Source: Argopecten irradians
Taxonomy: Eukaryota > Mollusca > Bivalvia > Pectinida > Pectinidae
NCBI RefSeq assembly: GCF_041381155.1
Contig: NC_091143.1
Location: forward strand, 29,513,331 to 29,577,330
Direction of reading: 5' to 3'
Length of the DNA stretch: 64,000 nt
The notes under the pieces are model-generated. The model made no database searches and was not told where the DNA came from. It saw only the letters and a list, made by a program, of their open reading frames with translations. Below are positions 12,600 to 25,800 of the stretch, in pieces (position 1 is the first letter of the stretch; every line of letters starts with the position of its first letter). The position numbers and the translations under genes are program-made.

Positions 12600-15500
12600 C
12601 TGCAACAGAAATCATGTATATAAAACGCTGCTATGATACAGTAGAAATACTGACACATGTCTTAATTGGTTTTTCCAAAATAACAAAGGATGCAACCAAT
12701 GCCGAAAAAAGTATTCAACAATGACATATCATAAAAATGAAACATTGAATTATGTACGTAAAAAAACATTCGGAATTTAATTTATTGATTTTCACCATCA
12801 TTTTAAATCCAATTAAGTGACATGGTCATTTAATTTAAGGACATGTTTGATGATAGAGAAAGGTTAGAGTGTCCGATTTATAAACCTTTCTTTGTGAAGT
12901 TCGAAGTAGTAACCCAGATACGGATGGCCATGTTGAATGTCGAATGTTCAAATATTACCGAAAAATCCTTTCATGCGACACTATAACATCGGAGTTACTC
13001 TTATGGTTCTTTGGTTAATGTATGGTCATTTATGGACATGTTTAACGATGGAGCAAGGTCGGAGTGTGCGGTGAATTATCGCGGTGAGTAATTTACTTAT
13101 TTAACCTGTCTGTGTTTATTGATAACACAGAGATGTAGGAGGAGCATGGTTAGAATGTCAAACACCATGTATTTCCACATATAACTGAAAACATCATTTC
13201 ATGCTGTACTTTGATATATGATATCTAGACACATCAATCTATATAAGATGTCTTAATGTTTATTGATCTAGAATGTATTCAATTTATTCAAACTTCCGCG
13301 TTATAGCTCGACTCGTACTGAAGCTGTTGTTATGGAAACACAAACACAAAATAAAAGATTAAAGGGTCGGACGGGGAATATTAATGAATATGAAGTGCCA
13401 CTATCATTCCAAATTATGTAACGGCTACTTTCTGAAAAACGGCTTGAATATCAGTTGGTTCAATCATGATCGAAAAAACCTATTCGAGTACATCAAACTG
13501 GTAGGAAATGTACTCACCTTTTTGTCTTTTCATCTGGCAAATGGGGTTCCTCCATGTTTTAAAATGTTTTCTTGTCTATATGCATACATCAGTTTCCACA
13601 TATACACTCATTGGTTGTATTTTCCAACGTCATTTTAAAAGCACGTTTTCTGTTTGAAACCAACAACAAATCGTTTATAAACACCAGAATGATTCAATGA
13701 TATGTACACATTGGCGTTACAGTTAACTTAAATTTAGAATTATATCAGCTAGATGCCTATTGATTTTTTAATTTCGATGGGGGTACAAGGAGGGATTAAG
13801 TTTCTGATTTCTGAATATTTGTACTGTCTACAATGGTATATAGCATTAAAAAAACCTTAGTGTGCCCTTCTGACGTAGTCTTGATGATATACATGTTATA
13901 GATAACATAGTTGACCGTTGAATACTTCCGCACATTTTGTGCGTAAATCCCGCCTTTCATGCTCTCAATATCATATATTTGTAATGATAACGACTGACTT
14001 GTTCAGGCTATTTGTATCTTAGCTTTAATCTCACCTGCAATATATTTCAGGCACAAAGCTCACCTGCAATAAAACCGGACACATACACTTAAACCTATCA
14101 TCGTTATCATACGGCACCATAAACTATTCAATGTAAATACTTCTACGGGTGTTAGAAAAAAGTATATTTGCGGAGCCTTGACGTTAAATGTTAGATTCTT
14201 GCATTATATCAAAGGAAAAACGTATTAAACATTTATACTTACAAAACAGGATGATTTTGTGAAGCCTGCTCGTTTTGTTAAACAGAAGCAAATGAGCAAG
14301 GCACCGTCGGCCCTGTTTGCATTATTCACGAAACTTACAGAAAAAATAATCTTTACTAGGGGAGAAAACGACCAGGAAAAAAAGAAAGTTCATAACAATA
14401 GTCACTGGCGAATAGTGTAAACATGGACATATCTAATGTACGGTAAGTGCATTTGGTTTTTAACTTGCTTTAATTCAAAAGGCGCATATGTATGTACAAC
14501 GATATATGCTTTGCTTCATTAATTATCATTTTCCCTACAAATGTCGACAGCTGATGGAGATATTCAATTTCGTAGATGCTTGCTGTTGCTAAATAAGGGA
14601 AAACTTTCTTATTAAAGTTATAAATTAAACAGTTATGATTAAAATCATCATATGGAAAAATCATCGGATTTTCATTTGAGAATGAGAACTATGCTTTCTC
14701 TACCGAAACTTCTAGACCTAGTTTCATGAACATTAATTAACTTTAAGGAATTTCTGAACTTAAGAACTACAGATTTTAAGGTAGGCACTTTAAGTTTAGA
14801 TTCCACGTTTACTCTCAGACTCTGTTATGTTTTAAAGATAAAGGATTAATAAAAGTTTAGGAATGTTAGTGATATTGGACCCTTGTGCAATGTCCACTGT
14901 TTATCTCGTACAAGGCATTGTCTTTTATTAATGAACATTTTGCTAGGGATAGTGAACAAAACGTATGCTTCACGTCATTCCCTAATTATAGATTGTATAC
15001 CATATTATATTTGGCTGGTATTTTTAATATGACCTGACAAATTACAGGACATCAGACAAGCAAATACAACAGCTATTTTATGATTCATTCAATTTTTTTT
15101 CAACTTTCTAAAGCTGTTTTCGTTTGATTAGATAGGATCAGTTTGTGATGATCTCATTCATGTACTGTAAGATTAAATAAGGATAATAGGATACATATAA
15201 CACGATTTTTAAAGAATTATTTACTGGTTAAAATTGTTAAGTCATAGAGTGGAAGTTTAAATAGAGTTATTTTCTATTTCTAAAACATATTAAACCCAGC
15301 AAACAAATTGACTACTTCCGCTGTATGGTATTGTGAGCATCGATTCCATTACAACCTTTTGGTTACACGAACGTCACACTCAGTTTAGAATAATGCATAA
15401 CAATCGCTTCGCTACCATAGATCGTCCGTTTTCAGTCGAAAGTTTAGGCTTGGCTACAACACCAAGGATTTAATTTCTTATCTAAAGGATAAATGATTCG

Positions 15501-16929
15501 ATGCGTAAGTGGAATGACGTAACAAGTACATGAAATAGGTTATATATAGACACACGAGGTTCGGATATGGTGGTTAACAAAAACGCTGACTCAATGACGT
15601 CATCATTGATTTTATTAACGATCGAACAAGTCACTAACATGTCCTGCTTAAATCCGGAAATTCTTGATACAAACTAGAACGCAGCACGATACATCCGGAT
15701 TTAACAATGGCCGTCACATGCAAGTCTGATTAAAATTAAAAAAAAGTAAACGAAGAAAAATGTACAAAAATAACAAATAACGTCAAATAAAAGATTGCTG
15801 ATTCAAAAATTCGTTTTACAAATCGATCCTCAAACCTAATTTTTTGTTAAATGTAAAAACAATGAAAAATTCAGTCAACTTCAATTAGCTATTCTACCAT
15901 TGAACATTATATTCCTCGATAACATAAACATTTGTATTGGAAAAAAAAGATGATGGTTTAAAAATCGAATCCCAAAAAGCCTTACTAAACTACAATCTAC
16001 CAAAAAAGTTATATATTAAATTATCACCGGTAGTATTTATAAAATATTTTGCATGCTAAATGGCACTGTTGTCTGGAAATTAATTGGCAGAAAATAAAAT
16101 AAAAATAATCTAGAACTCGTAAATCTAACCATAGAATGATTTGTTGTGGGATGACGTAATACTGGTATGGATTGGTAAGACACCTTATCTGTTTCATGTG
16201 AAAATGTCCCACTAAATGCTGATTAATTTAGTAATAGCTGGCTGTAGTGTCAGATTTACAAGACGAATGTTTATACCTGGTCACGGTAAGATCTCACCGC
16301 CTGGGCTGATAAGGCAGGAGAAGCGTGTGTTTAAGAGCAACAACGAAATCACTCGTAAGCCCAACGATCGATATCGGACCACGAGTGTGAACACAACGTT
16401 CGAAGACTTGTACTATATCGTCTTTAAAACATTAACCTTTTTCTTGTGATTTTCACCCCCTGTTACAGAAAATTGTTAGTATAATACCAACTTCCCATAG
16501 GCACTGTTTACAACAGCATTGCAATCACAACCCAAAGTGCATGTTCAAGTGATATACTGTGCTTTAAGAAAATGAACTGAAAATAGAAATAAAATCTTTT
16601 TATTCGTTCTGCTTTGTTGTCAGAAGCAGATCAATTTTGATATTAATGATAAGATCGTACAAAAGCAGTATAAGCTTTGTTAGCATAAGCTAGTGCAATA
16701 TAATAATATTTTCTAGAAAAAGGTAACCAGAAATTGACCTCTAACACCCCAACACCCCCTTAACAATTTTTTCTTTATAAAAATATTACTAAAAATGTAA
16801 TTTGCATAACACTCACATATTTTCGTTCAACAATATAAGGATGACCGATGAGTTTGTTCAAAGGTTCAATTGAAACCCAGTTAATAGTTCGTTTCAATAA
16901 TTTCTTGAGATACCAAGAACTTGTTATTG

Positions 16930-17310
16930 GATATTTGGGTTTGGGAGACTGTGGTATGTTCGTGTTGTGTCTTCTTGTATAGCGGAAATGTTGTCCTTTT
17001 GTGCTATATCATTGAAACATGCCGCCAAAGACACTAAGCAACACATTCCTTCCAGTCACATTATCACATTATACTGACAACGGGCGAATTAGTCGCCCCA
17101 CTCCCGGTATCCTGAATGCTAAGCAGGAGCAGTAATATCACTTTAATATCATTTGATGGTCTCGGCCAGGGGAAAGAACTCAGAGTCTACCTCACAGAAG
17201 TAAGGCGGTGTTAAGAGAGACATTAGGAAGAACAAAATTAGGAAGAAGAGAAAAAATAATATCCTTAATTTAGTCGCCTTTTTCCCGATCATTATTTTTT
17301 CCAAATTTTC
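16930..17310 (-). mobile_element. Long SINE family, reverse copy lacking the tail
   Basis: The reverse strand carries the same order of blocks as the fuller copy at 27,145-27,650: the 'tgtcgttcg..' equivalent of the head, 'ctcggccagggga', 'gctaagcaggagcag', 'ctgacaacgggcgaa', 'catgccgcc.aagacac' and 'gtgttgtgtcttcttg'. Substitutions and small gaps suggest middle age. Confidence 0.7.
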
Positions 17311-18923
17311 AATTAAAACCCTTATTTTGTTTCCTGTGGGTTTTAATGGGTTATTACAATGCTTTAATATGATAACGATCACTTAATTAACTTATGTTGA
17401 TTATAGATTAATGACTATACAACATATTATCAGATTGTTTATCAATCAGTACTAGGACAAGATGAAATCAGAAACCTACAAACCCTCAAATCTAAAAACC
17501 TTTCATACGCCATTTTTCGTATAGCACACAATAAAATACCAATTTATCAAAAAGTCCGGGACATCACTTGTTTTCCTTGTGTAGAGAAAATGAGGGAAAG
17601 GAACACGTCGTTTTTTTCCTATCATGAATATTAACTCTTATTCATAAAATCTCTTTTTCAAAGCTATTAGTCGCAGTTTATTCCGAATCGAGAACATTGT
17701 AAATAACGCGGTAGTGACGTCACGTATAGAGCACTGAAATTATGTATTAATTATTTGTGAAACAAGGACCCTGATCAAATCTGTAAAATTATGCATTAAA
17801 CTATATATTTATTACTATAAAAATCTCAAAAATAAGTAACTGTTTAACCATTTGTAAATGTAGTTTTATTGGGGAAGAATAACAAAACGTTTATTAGCAA
17901 ATCACCTCGATTCCTGATTTTAATTGAAGGTATCGATTGAAATCCAACTGATATTTTCTATTATCGTGAAGTACTTATTACCGCGGACATGGCTACTGGG
18001 TCAGCTGGTGTCCTTGTAAATAGGGGCTCTGTGAATTGAGTGAAATGACGGAACAAAGACCTCAAGGGATACTTTCTGTCCTGAATATGACATTACTTAT
18101 CTCCACGTGACCCTAAACATAGATAGTGCACGACATGATGCATGTCACGTGTCATCTCGTCTTCATTCCTTGTAGTTTGGTGCTAATTTTCTTTGTAGTA
18201 GGTAAGTCTTCGAATTGAGATAGAGGGTACGGAATGTTTAAAGTTACTGGGCGAAAATTTTGGTATGTTAATTTTTCTTCATTAATCTATTGAAAACCAT
18301 AAAGTTTGATGAATTAAGTCGTGACAATCACTTAAATGGCTTCAGGTGCCTTAGAAACGTTAGTTACAACACAGAAATTATGTAATGTAAAATTGTTATT
18401 TTTATGCCATATATTTGTTTAGATTGAAACTTTCATGCAGGAATCACTTTACAATTACTGATGAAACTGTAAAATTGTGACATGAAATTTTAGAGCACAA
18501 TTTTTCTTCATTGTCTGACCGTAGGTACGCATTTCGCTTCACTATAGATGAGCATTTGGCAATACTGCTAAAAATAATTTTTGGCTTTTATTTGTATATG
18601 CTAAATTAAAACAAACACATTGAAAGTACTATATTTACAGTTTGCACTGACATGGACTCAATTACCATGCTTTCTAGTATTATCATTATCAGTGTATAAC
18701 GTTAGCACAACACGCGCGGTGATTCGTGGATAGTTGATGGCGTAGCAACGAAAGGTCATGACCCTACTTTTGGCGGGAACATATGAATGACTCGATTCCA
18801 ATCAGCTGATCAATCGAATTCGTTGACGATAACGGGAGAGAAAAAATATGGGTATTTTAATAGAAAAAAAATATGCAACTGCCGCGGGAAAAATAATATT
18901 CATTTACTTGGAAAACTGTAAAT

Positions 18924-19083
18924 ATAAGGGATAGATGTTTATTTTGTTGAGGTTATGAGGGTATAATGATAATGGAGCCCGTGTAAATTTTATGTAACCC
19001 GGCTTCGCCGGGGTTACATAATTTATACGTGCTCCATTATCATTATACCCTCATAACCTCAACAAAAAAGCATCTATTCCTTA
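18924..19083. mobile_element. Near-perfect 160-bp palindrome (foldback MITE)
   Basis: Arms of roughly 75 bp: 'gttgaggttatgagggtata' at left is answered by its complement at right, with ends 'taagg.atagatg' / 'catctattcctta'. The loop is a GC-rich core 'acccggcttcgccggggt'. A degraded relative lies at about 32,395-32,525 ('aaggttatgaggga', 'ttatcccggc'). It has no coding potential and would form a long hairpin as DNA or RNA. Confidence 0.75.
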
Positions 19084-19718
19084 AGTAATTTCCAAAATGT
19101 GTGTAACTTTTGATGATGAATGACATATTAAAATCTTATCTTGATTCGTGAGTATGAAAAATACGGCACATATAACTTTAAGCGTTATGCAATGCTAAAT
19201 GTCAAAGAATGATTATTCAATAGTCTATCTTAAAATTGTATGTGCCGATTTTTTCATATTTACGAACCAAGAAGATTTTGATATGTTGTTCACCGCAATT
19301 TACCAACGGATGTGGTTGTCTAACAATTTAAACGATTTTCAGAGTTTGTTTCATCAAACCTTATAGCTTTTAACTATTTAGATTACTGAAGAAAAAATGT
19401 CAAGATTTTCGCCCCAGTTACGACACATAAAACTTTTAAAAAGGGACTTTGAAATTAGCCCTACTATTTACTTATTGAACATATACTTACCATCATTATA
19501 TATATATATAATTAGTTGCATGTTATTTCGTTTTATTTATTCAAGTAGTCACCGACTCAATCAAAGCTTTGTATTTTGTGACAATTGAATATCACAGTTA
19601 AAAACCTGCACATATCATATGAGCAAGGGATGAATTATTTAGTTTATAATTTCCCTCAGGTCGACACAAATTTCAATCTTTAAACAGTATTTTGCAAAGA
19701 ACCTTTTTTTTGTAATAG

Positions 19719-19856
19719 GTTTGCAAGGCCTGACCTGTGACTTCGACAGCGGGCTTTGTGGCTGGCTGCAGATTAACAGAGACCAATTTTCTTGGAGTGA
19801 AAGGTCCGGTCGGTCTCCAGAGAGGACTTCCGGTCCACTGTCTGATCACACCGGAA
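19719..19856 (+). CDS. MAM domain 1, exon a
   Basis: 138 nt between 'tgtaatag' and 'gtgaga'. Encodes 'LTCDFDSGLCGWLQINRDQF' and the following 'W' plus 'TSGPLSDHTG', the canonical MAM opening with its two Cys and the DHT motif. Phase 1 at both ends. Confidence 0.88.
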
Positions 19857-22800
19857 GTGAGATATAACTCTGATGATTTTTTTTCTTTATCAAAATATAT
19901 CACTGATATATGCTCATAGATGTATTTTTTCAATCTTAACAAAAAGGTAAAATATTGGACAAAACCTTAAAATAATCAACCGCTCTGAAATTTGTATTTC
20001 AAGAGAAGTATAGTTTTGGGGAAGCATTTACGGTTTTTATGGTGTTAATCATATAATTTCATTTACCCGATGGTGATGTCATAATGATAATATTGACTCC
20101 ATTTGATCATGTATTAGGCAACGAGAACACGGAAAGATTCAGATCATGTATAAAATTCGTTTATTCGTTTTTGTTTTTGATGAATCTGAAACGGAATTTC
20201 ATAACAGGATTATAAAAACCGCTATTGACCCTTTCAGTTTTTACCATTGATTTGTATTGAAAACTTTGTATCAAATACTTGCCTCTATATAACTCTAAAG
20301 AAGTTATTTTTATAACAGATGGCAGTTATGTTTACATTTCGGGAGAGGAGAGTAGGGGCCCTCAGTCCGTCGCCATTTTGTCAAGCCCATCTTTCTACCT
20401 AACGAATCCAGTCGTACTCTCGTTCTGGTACCATATGAATGGTGTGGGTATAGGGAACCTTTCGGTGTTAGTCATCAACAAATATGGCGACCGAAGAACC
20501 ATATGGAGTAAACATGGCCGCCAGGGACCGGATTGGATTCAGGCTGTACTCAATTTAGACATGTCTGTTGAAAAAGTAAGTTAAATGATAAAAATAAGGG
20601 AAAATCCTTTATATATTCCGAATTTGCATATCACAGAGTTATCTGCCCTCGGTGGAAGGTATTGATTATGACGTCATTTCTTAATTGCATAACTTCATGA
20701 TTTTAAGAGAAAATGAAGTAAAAAATTGATGTTTCACAGCGGTATTGCGACCATGAAGCTTTAAATTTATTATTTTCAATCTAGACATTGTACCATGCAT
20801 GCCTTGCAGTAATCCATGGCAAAATAAAACATGTGTTGTTTTAATAATTCATTTGTAGGTCAATGCTGTTTGAACGAAAACGCAAGACAAAATCAAATAA
20901 AGTAATTAAACGATAAAAATTGATACACACTGAGTTTTCAAAGAAAAGCCAGTGAAATTGCCAGTTTAACCTGATTATTTGTTAAAGAGATACATTCTTA
21001 ATTGATCCGTAAATGGTATCACTTCCTTCCTCATACTTTACACCAACATCCATAAAGCGGTTCCCTTTTCTATGACAAAATATGTGGTCCTGATACCTTT
21101 ATTCGTTCAAATGCAATAACCAAATTTGTCAATAATTGGTATTCAAACGATTTTAGGAGGAATTTCATAAGAGTTTACCAAGTTTTCTGTTATGTTTGTT
21201 TGTTTTCCTGATATCTACTAGGTCATAAAGTACGAAACTCTGCATTTAGGTCAAAGTTGTTTCTGTATGTGTTTATCAGTTTACTTTGACATTTAACCTT
21301 AACCTTGCCATTGTGAAGACAGAAATATACTTCCTGGTCACATTGCACGGTTCTTATCTTTTTAATCTCATGTTGTCTTTGTTCCCACGTCACCATTTGT
21401 TTTCGTCTAAATAAAAAAATCTAAGGAAAATTGTCACCTGGTGAAATCCATCTCAATTGTGGCGGTACAATAATAACAGTCTTCATAGATTACAATTCTA
21501 CAACATTAATGATAATGCAGAATGAATTTCTATAGACGACAATGTTTATGTTTGCCACTGTCCAATTAAAATTTTGTTTTCATGTCTAATATTTGAACGC
21601 GGGAATTGAACATTTGAAAGTTTGACCATATTGATCAACTTTTACATAAGATTAAATAGAACTTGTTGAATTTCCCACCAACAATTAGTAAAAGGTTTCA
21701 AAACATTACATTCTCGATTACCTTTCCCTTACTAGACATTTCCAGAAATTCATTTTAAGTTTGGTTACGTAAACTGCATAACCAAACTTAAAATAAGAAT
21801 TAATGTCAAATGTGAGTACAATTTATTTAAATAGTTCGAAGTTTCCATATATCAGAGAAACACAATGACCTATGATATATTTAGGCTGTGTCTCACGATT
21901 GCGTTGTTGTAGTATCACGTGTGGGTGGACAGTCACGTGAACTATGATATATACACACACAGGTGGTAGGTCCCTCGTCACTAAACATAAATGGTCTTCT
22001 CTGTATTTTTGCCTTCTTTACTCTTCTTTTTATATGAATGTGTTCTGATGCTATGAACTGTATGACTTCAATTTTCGGGAATGACATGATGATGTGAATT
22101 TTATCGCAGGATCTTAGAAATAGTTACAGTATACATATATTTGGACCTATCCTTGTGTTCTATATGACAATTGTAGACGTTTTAGAAGACTTTTTTCAAA
22201 ACTCGATAAGAACAATTCTCTATATATGGCTAAAAATTCATGGATAAAATCATCACAATATTGTAAATGTACAGCCCTACGTTTAAGACAGGTTGGTAAA
22301 AACTACAGTAATAAGATGCATCATCAAAATGACGCTATTAGATTAGTTCACATGTTGAGCATGTCTCTATGAATATATGTATCTAAAAAAACAATTGAGA
22401 TTAGCTAAACTTGGACCACTTAACGAAAGGGCAAAATTTAAACACTTCAAAATTAAATATATTCAGCATACGACATTCTTCAGCTATCTAAAAGAGCGTT
22501 GATATTGTTTGAAATTATAAATTATGAATTTTCATTGACAGATTACAGTGCAATAGAAAAAAAATATATTTTTTTCATGTCATTAAAAATATTGAAATTT
22601 AATGGAATTTAAAATGTGGAATATTTTTGAAAGTTTAAACACCCTTAATCAAATAAATGTGTTTTACAGACCAAAGATCTTTTAAGTCGGATTTAAATTT
22701 CAAATTTCTGGCTTCTCCGACTCCTACGGAACGTCGCATATAAACCGATTTAAATTTGAAGAGCAGTCAAAGCTCATTTTACATTAAGACGATCGCATTA

Positions 22801-25800
22801 GGACAGAAAAATGTCAATCTGTCATATTTGCGTAAATTTAATCATTTCTTCTGTAGCATTTCAGTTTGTTTTATTTACAGATTGAATTTGTCGCCAGTGC
22901 GAAGTACCATTATAGTGCAATAATTGCAGTGGATGATATCAAAGTTAATATTGAACCTATGGGTATGTATATATTGTTTCCATGGTATGAGTTATAATTC
23001 AATTAAAGCAATATCATTTCGTAAAAGAAAAACGTCAAACTTTTGGACATTAACCATTCTTATTACATATGACATATAAATAACATAACATTTTTGTGAG
23101 TTTTAGATTCATATTTACTGTAATTGTTTGTAAATAATTCGCCAACGGAATATGCGAAATCATATCGCAGGCGTAAACAATTTGTTGATAGTAAGCAAAT
23201 AGGGAATATCTGAGTGGGATGTTTTAAATCTAATTCCCATCAAAAGTTGCAGGGTTGACAGCGGTGTCCATTGCTCACACGACCAGAGGACCAGTACATG
23301 GCGGTATGATATATTGATACACATTTTGTTTTTATATCAAGGGCCATTTTTTTTCAAGGAAACTTCTTTGTTATAACGGTATTCAATTACACCCTACGTC
23401 CGAATGCATTATTATTTCCTTAGTTCTATCAATTCTATATTTGTATATCAAAGTGTCCCCTTTTTGTGGGTACATATTGATGTGTACGTTTGTTTAAGTT
23501 TTTTTTTGTTAATGTAACGGCATACTGTTTGGAGAAAACATGGTAATGTTTGCCCATAAAATAATGGCATCATATTTAACACCTACTTAAACAAAGACAG
23601 GCATTATCAAACAATAGCAGTTATAAGATTATTGCAAATGGGAATCTCTGATTGATGAAAACATTTACATCGAATTGTCCAATATTTGAGAAACTGTTAG
23701 ACATGGATGTACAACATACTGACATAGTATCTAAAGAGTGTTGAAATGATCCTGAAACAGATTTGTATTTCTAATGAAAATTGGTTTTAGAGATTCTGTC
23801 TCCAGGATCATTAAAAATCTTATACTGAAATTTTGACTTAGCCGATCATAAATGATGAAACTTTTTGTTACGTCATCTTTCATTGGCTAAGTCTTATTTC
23901 TTTTCTTCGTTTTGAAATTAAGTCTGTTTCCTTATTCTTGGTTTGATAAGATAGGCTTGATAACAATTTTGTAACTTTGTATTCGTTAGAGAACTAATTG
24001 TCCCCAATACAATAAACACTTCAGTTTTACAAATTTTACAATTTTTTTTATCTAGGACGATTTCCCGACTGCAATTTTGACCAGTCGATGTGCATGTGGC
24101 AACAATCAACCTCAGACGAGCTGGACTGGCATAGAGTTCAAGGGTCATCTCCTGATCACACTTCCGGTCCTAGTGTAGACCATACTTCCGGAAGTACGTT
24201 AATGTTATAGCTACTTTAAAATGTTCGATCTATCATGCCTTCCATATTGACCTCTTTTAAAAAATATGTTGAAACATTTGGACTGTCTTCCTGCTTTAAG
24301 AAATCTAACCCATTTTGTGGTGAAGTCTGATATACTGATCTATATATTGGGCACTCATACAAATATTCGCCATAAATGATCCAATCACATAGCAACGCAG
24401 TGTGCTTCGAACTGATTCCATTCCAATATAATTTGTTATCATCAACAATGTCCACAAGTTTGGGCCAATATGTTCCGAACTGATACCTTTCCTATATGAT
24501 TTGTTATCTTCAACATTGTCCACAAGATTGGACCAATGTGTTCCGAACTGATGCCTTTCCTATATGATTTGTTATCATCAACATTGTCCATAAGATTGGA
24601 CCAATGTGTTCCGAACTGTTACCTTTCTTATATGATTTGTTATCATCAACATAGTCCACTAGTTTGGACCAATGTGTTCCGAACGTTGTTACGTTGCCCT
24701 TCTACAGTTAACGCTTTATCTATTTTCAATGATGCTTTCATACTCTGTTAATTTCCTACAAGCACAGTCTGCCATTTTAAAACACATTTGAGATGTGTTC
24801 CACGTAATTGATCTTTTAGGTGGTCATTATCTTCTCCTTATGGGTCACGAGGTCAAAACACCAGCATGGTCAGCACATCTTTACAGCCCGCTCATCTCCG
24901 TGTTCACATCAACAAAGATGACGTTTTGGTACCATATGAATGGGGTGGGAATTGGACATATTCGGTTGATGAAAAGAGATATTGGCACGACGGAAACTGT
25001 GATATGGTCAAAGGATGGAAGACAGAGTTCTGATTGGCTAAAGGCAGAAGTTACCCTCCACCCAGGTAGATATCAGGTATAAAGATTTTGGTCTGCTCTT
25101 TTTTTTAAATTGCTGTCAACGTTGACATTTTTTACTAATTCAGCTGCCAAATTGTTTGCGCTGTCTCTAAAGTGAATTTTTTGTAACTATCAATTTTTCC
25201 GTTTTCGCGGGCGTATACATTCGCGAGAATTTAATGAAAGTGAAATAAACTAAAATATATCACGTCACAAAATCCATGTTTGTAGTTACACAGTGCTTAC
25301 TATGTAAGATTACACAAATCTGTGAATTTTCGGAATCGCATAGATTACCACTGGCTGCTAAAATGACGAATCACTTACAGCAGTATATTCCTAATTCAAA
25401 TACTGAACCCGAAGTTGACACATTTCAAATACTGAACCCGAAGTTAACACATTTCAAATACTGAACCCGAAGTTAACACATTACGTTTAATGGCAAGTTT
25501 TCTTAAGTAAACGAGCTTTTTGAAAAACGAGTGTGATTTGAAAAAAACGCATTATCCAAAGAAATCAGTGTTTTAATTTCTAGCACTAGTTTGTAAATCA
25601 ATCATTCTCTAAGCCTCTTAACGCTGGTAGAGATCACCTGTTGACATTTCGAAATATCAGGGAGCTCTAGAGAAAATCAATAAACACAAGCGTATATTGG
25701 TTTGTCAAAACATTAAAAGGGGGCGAATGTTGGTTTCCATATGATGTGTTGATTACCTATAATCTAACGTTTACTGTGCGATGTCTTTTGGAGTAGATTC

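Larger units (their letters stand above)
12600..19718. other. Non-coding stretch between Hv1 paralog and MAM exons
   Basis: Apart from a SINE copy at 16,930-17,310 and a large palindrome at 18,924-19,083, I see no exon that I can assign. The missing first exon of the Hv1 paralog (minus) and any signal-peptide or earlier exons of the MAM gene (plus) could lie here, but I could not identify them by eye. Confidence 0.45.
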
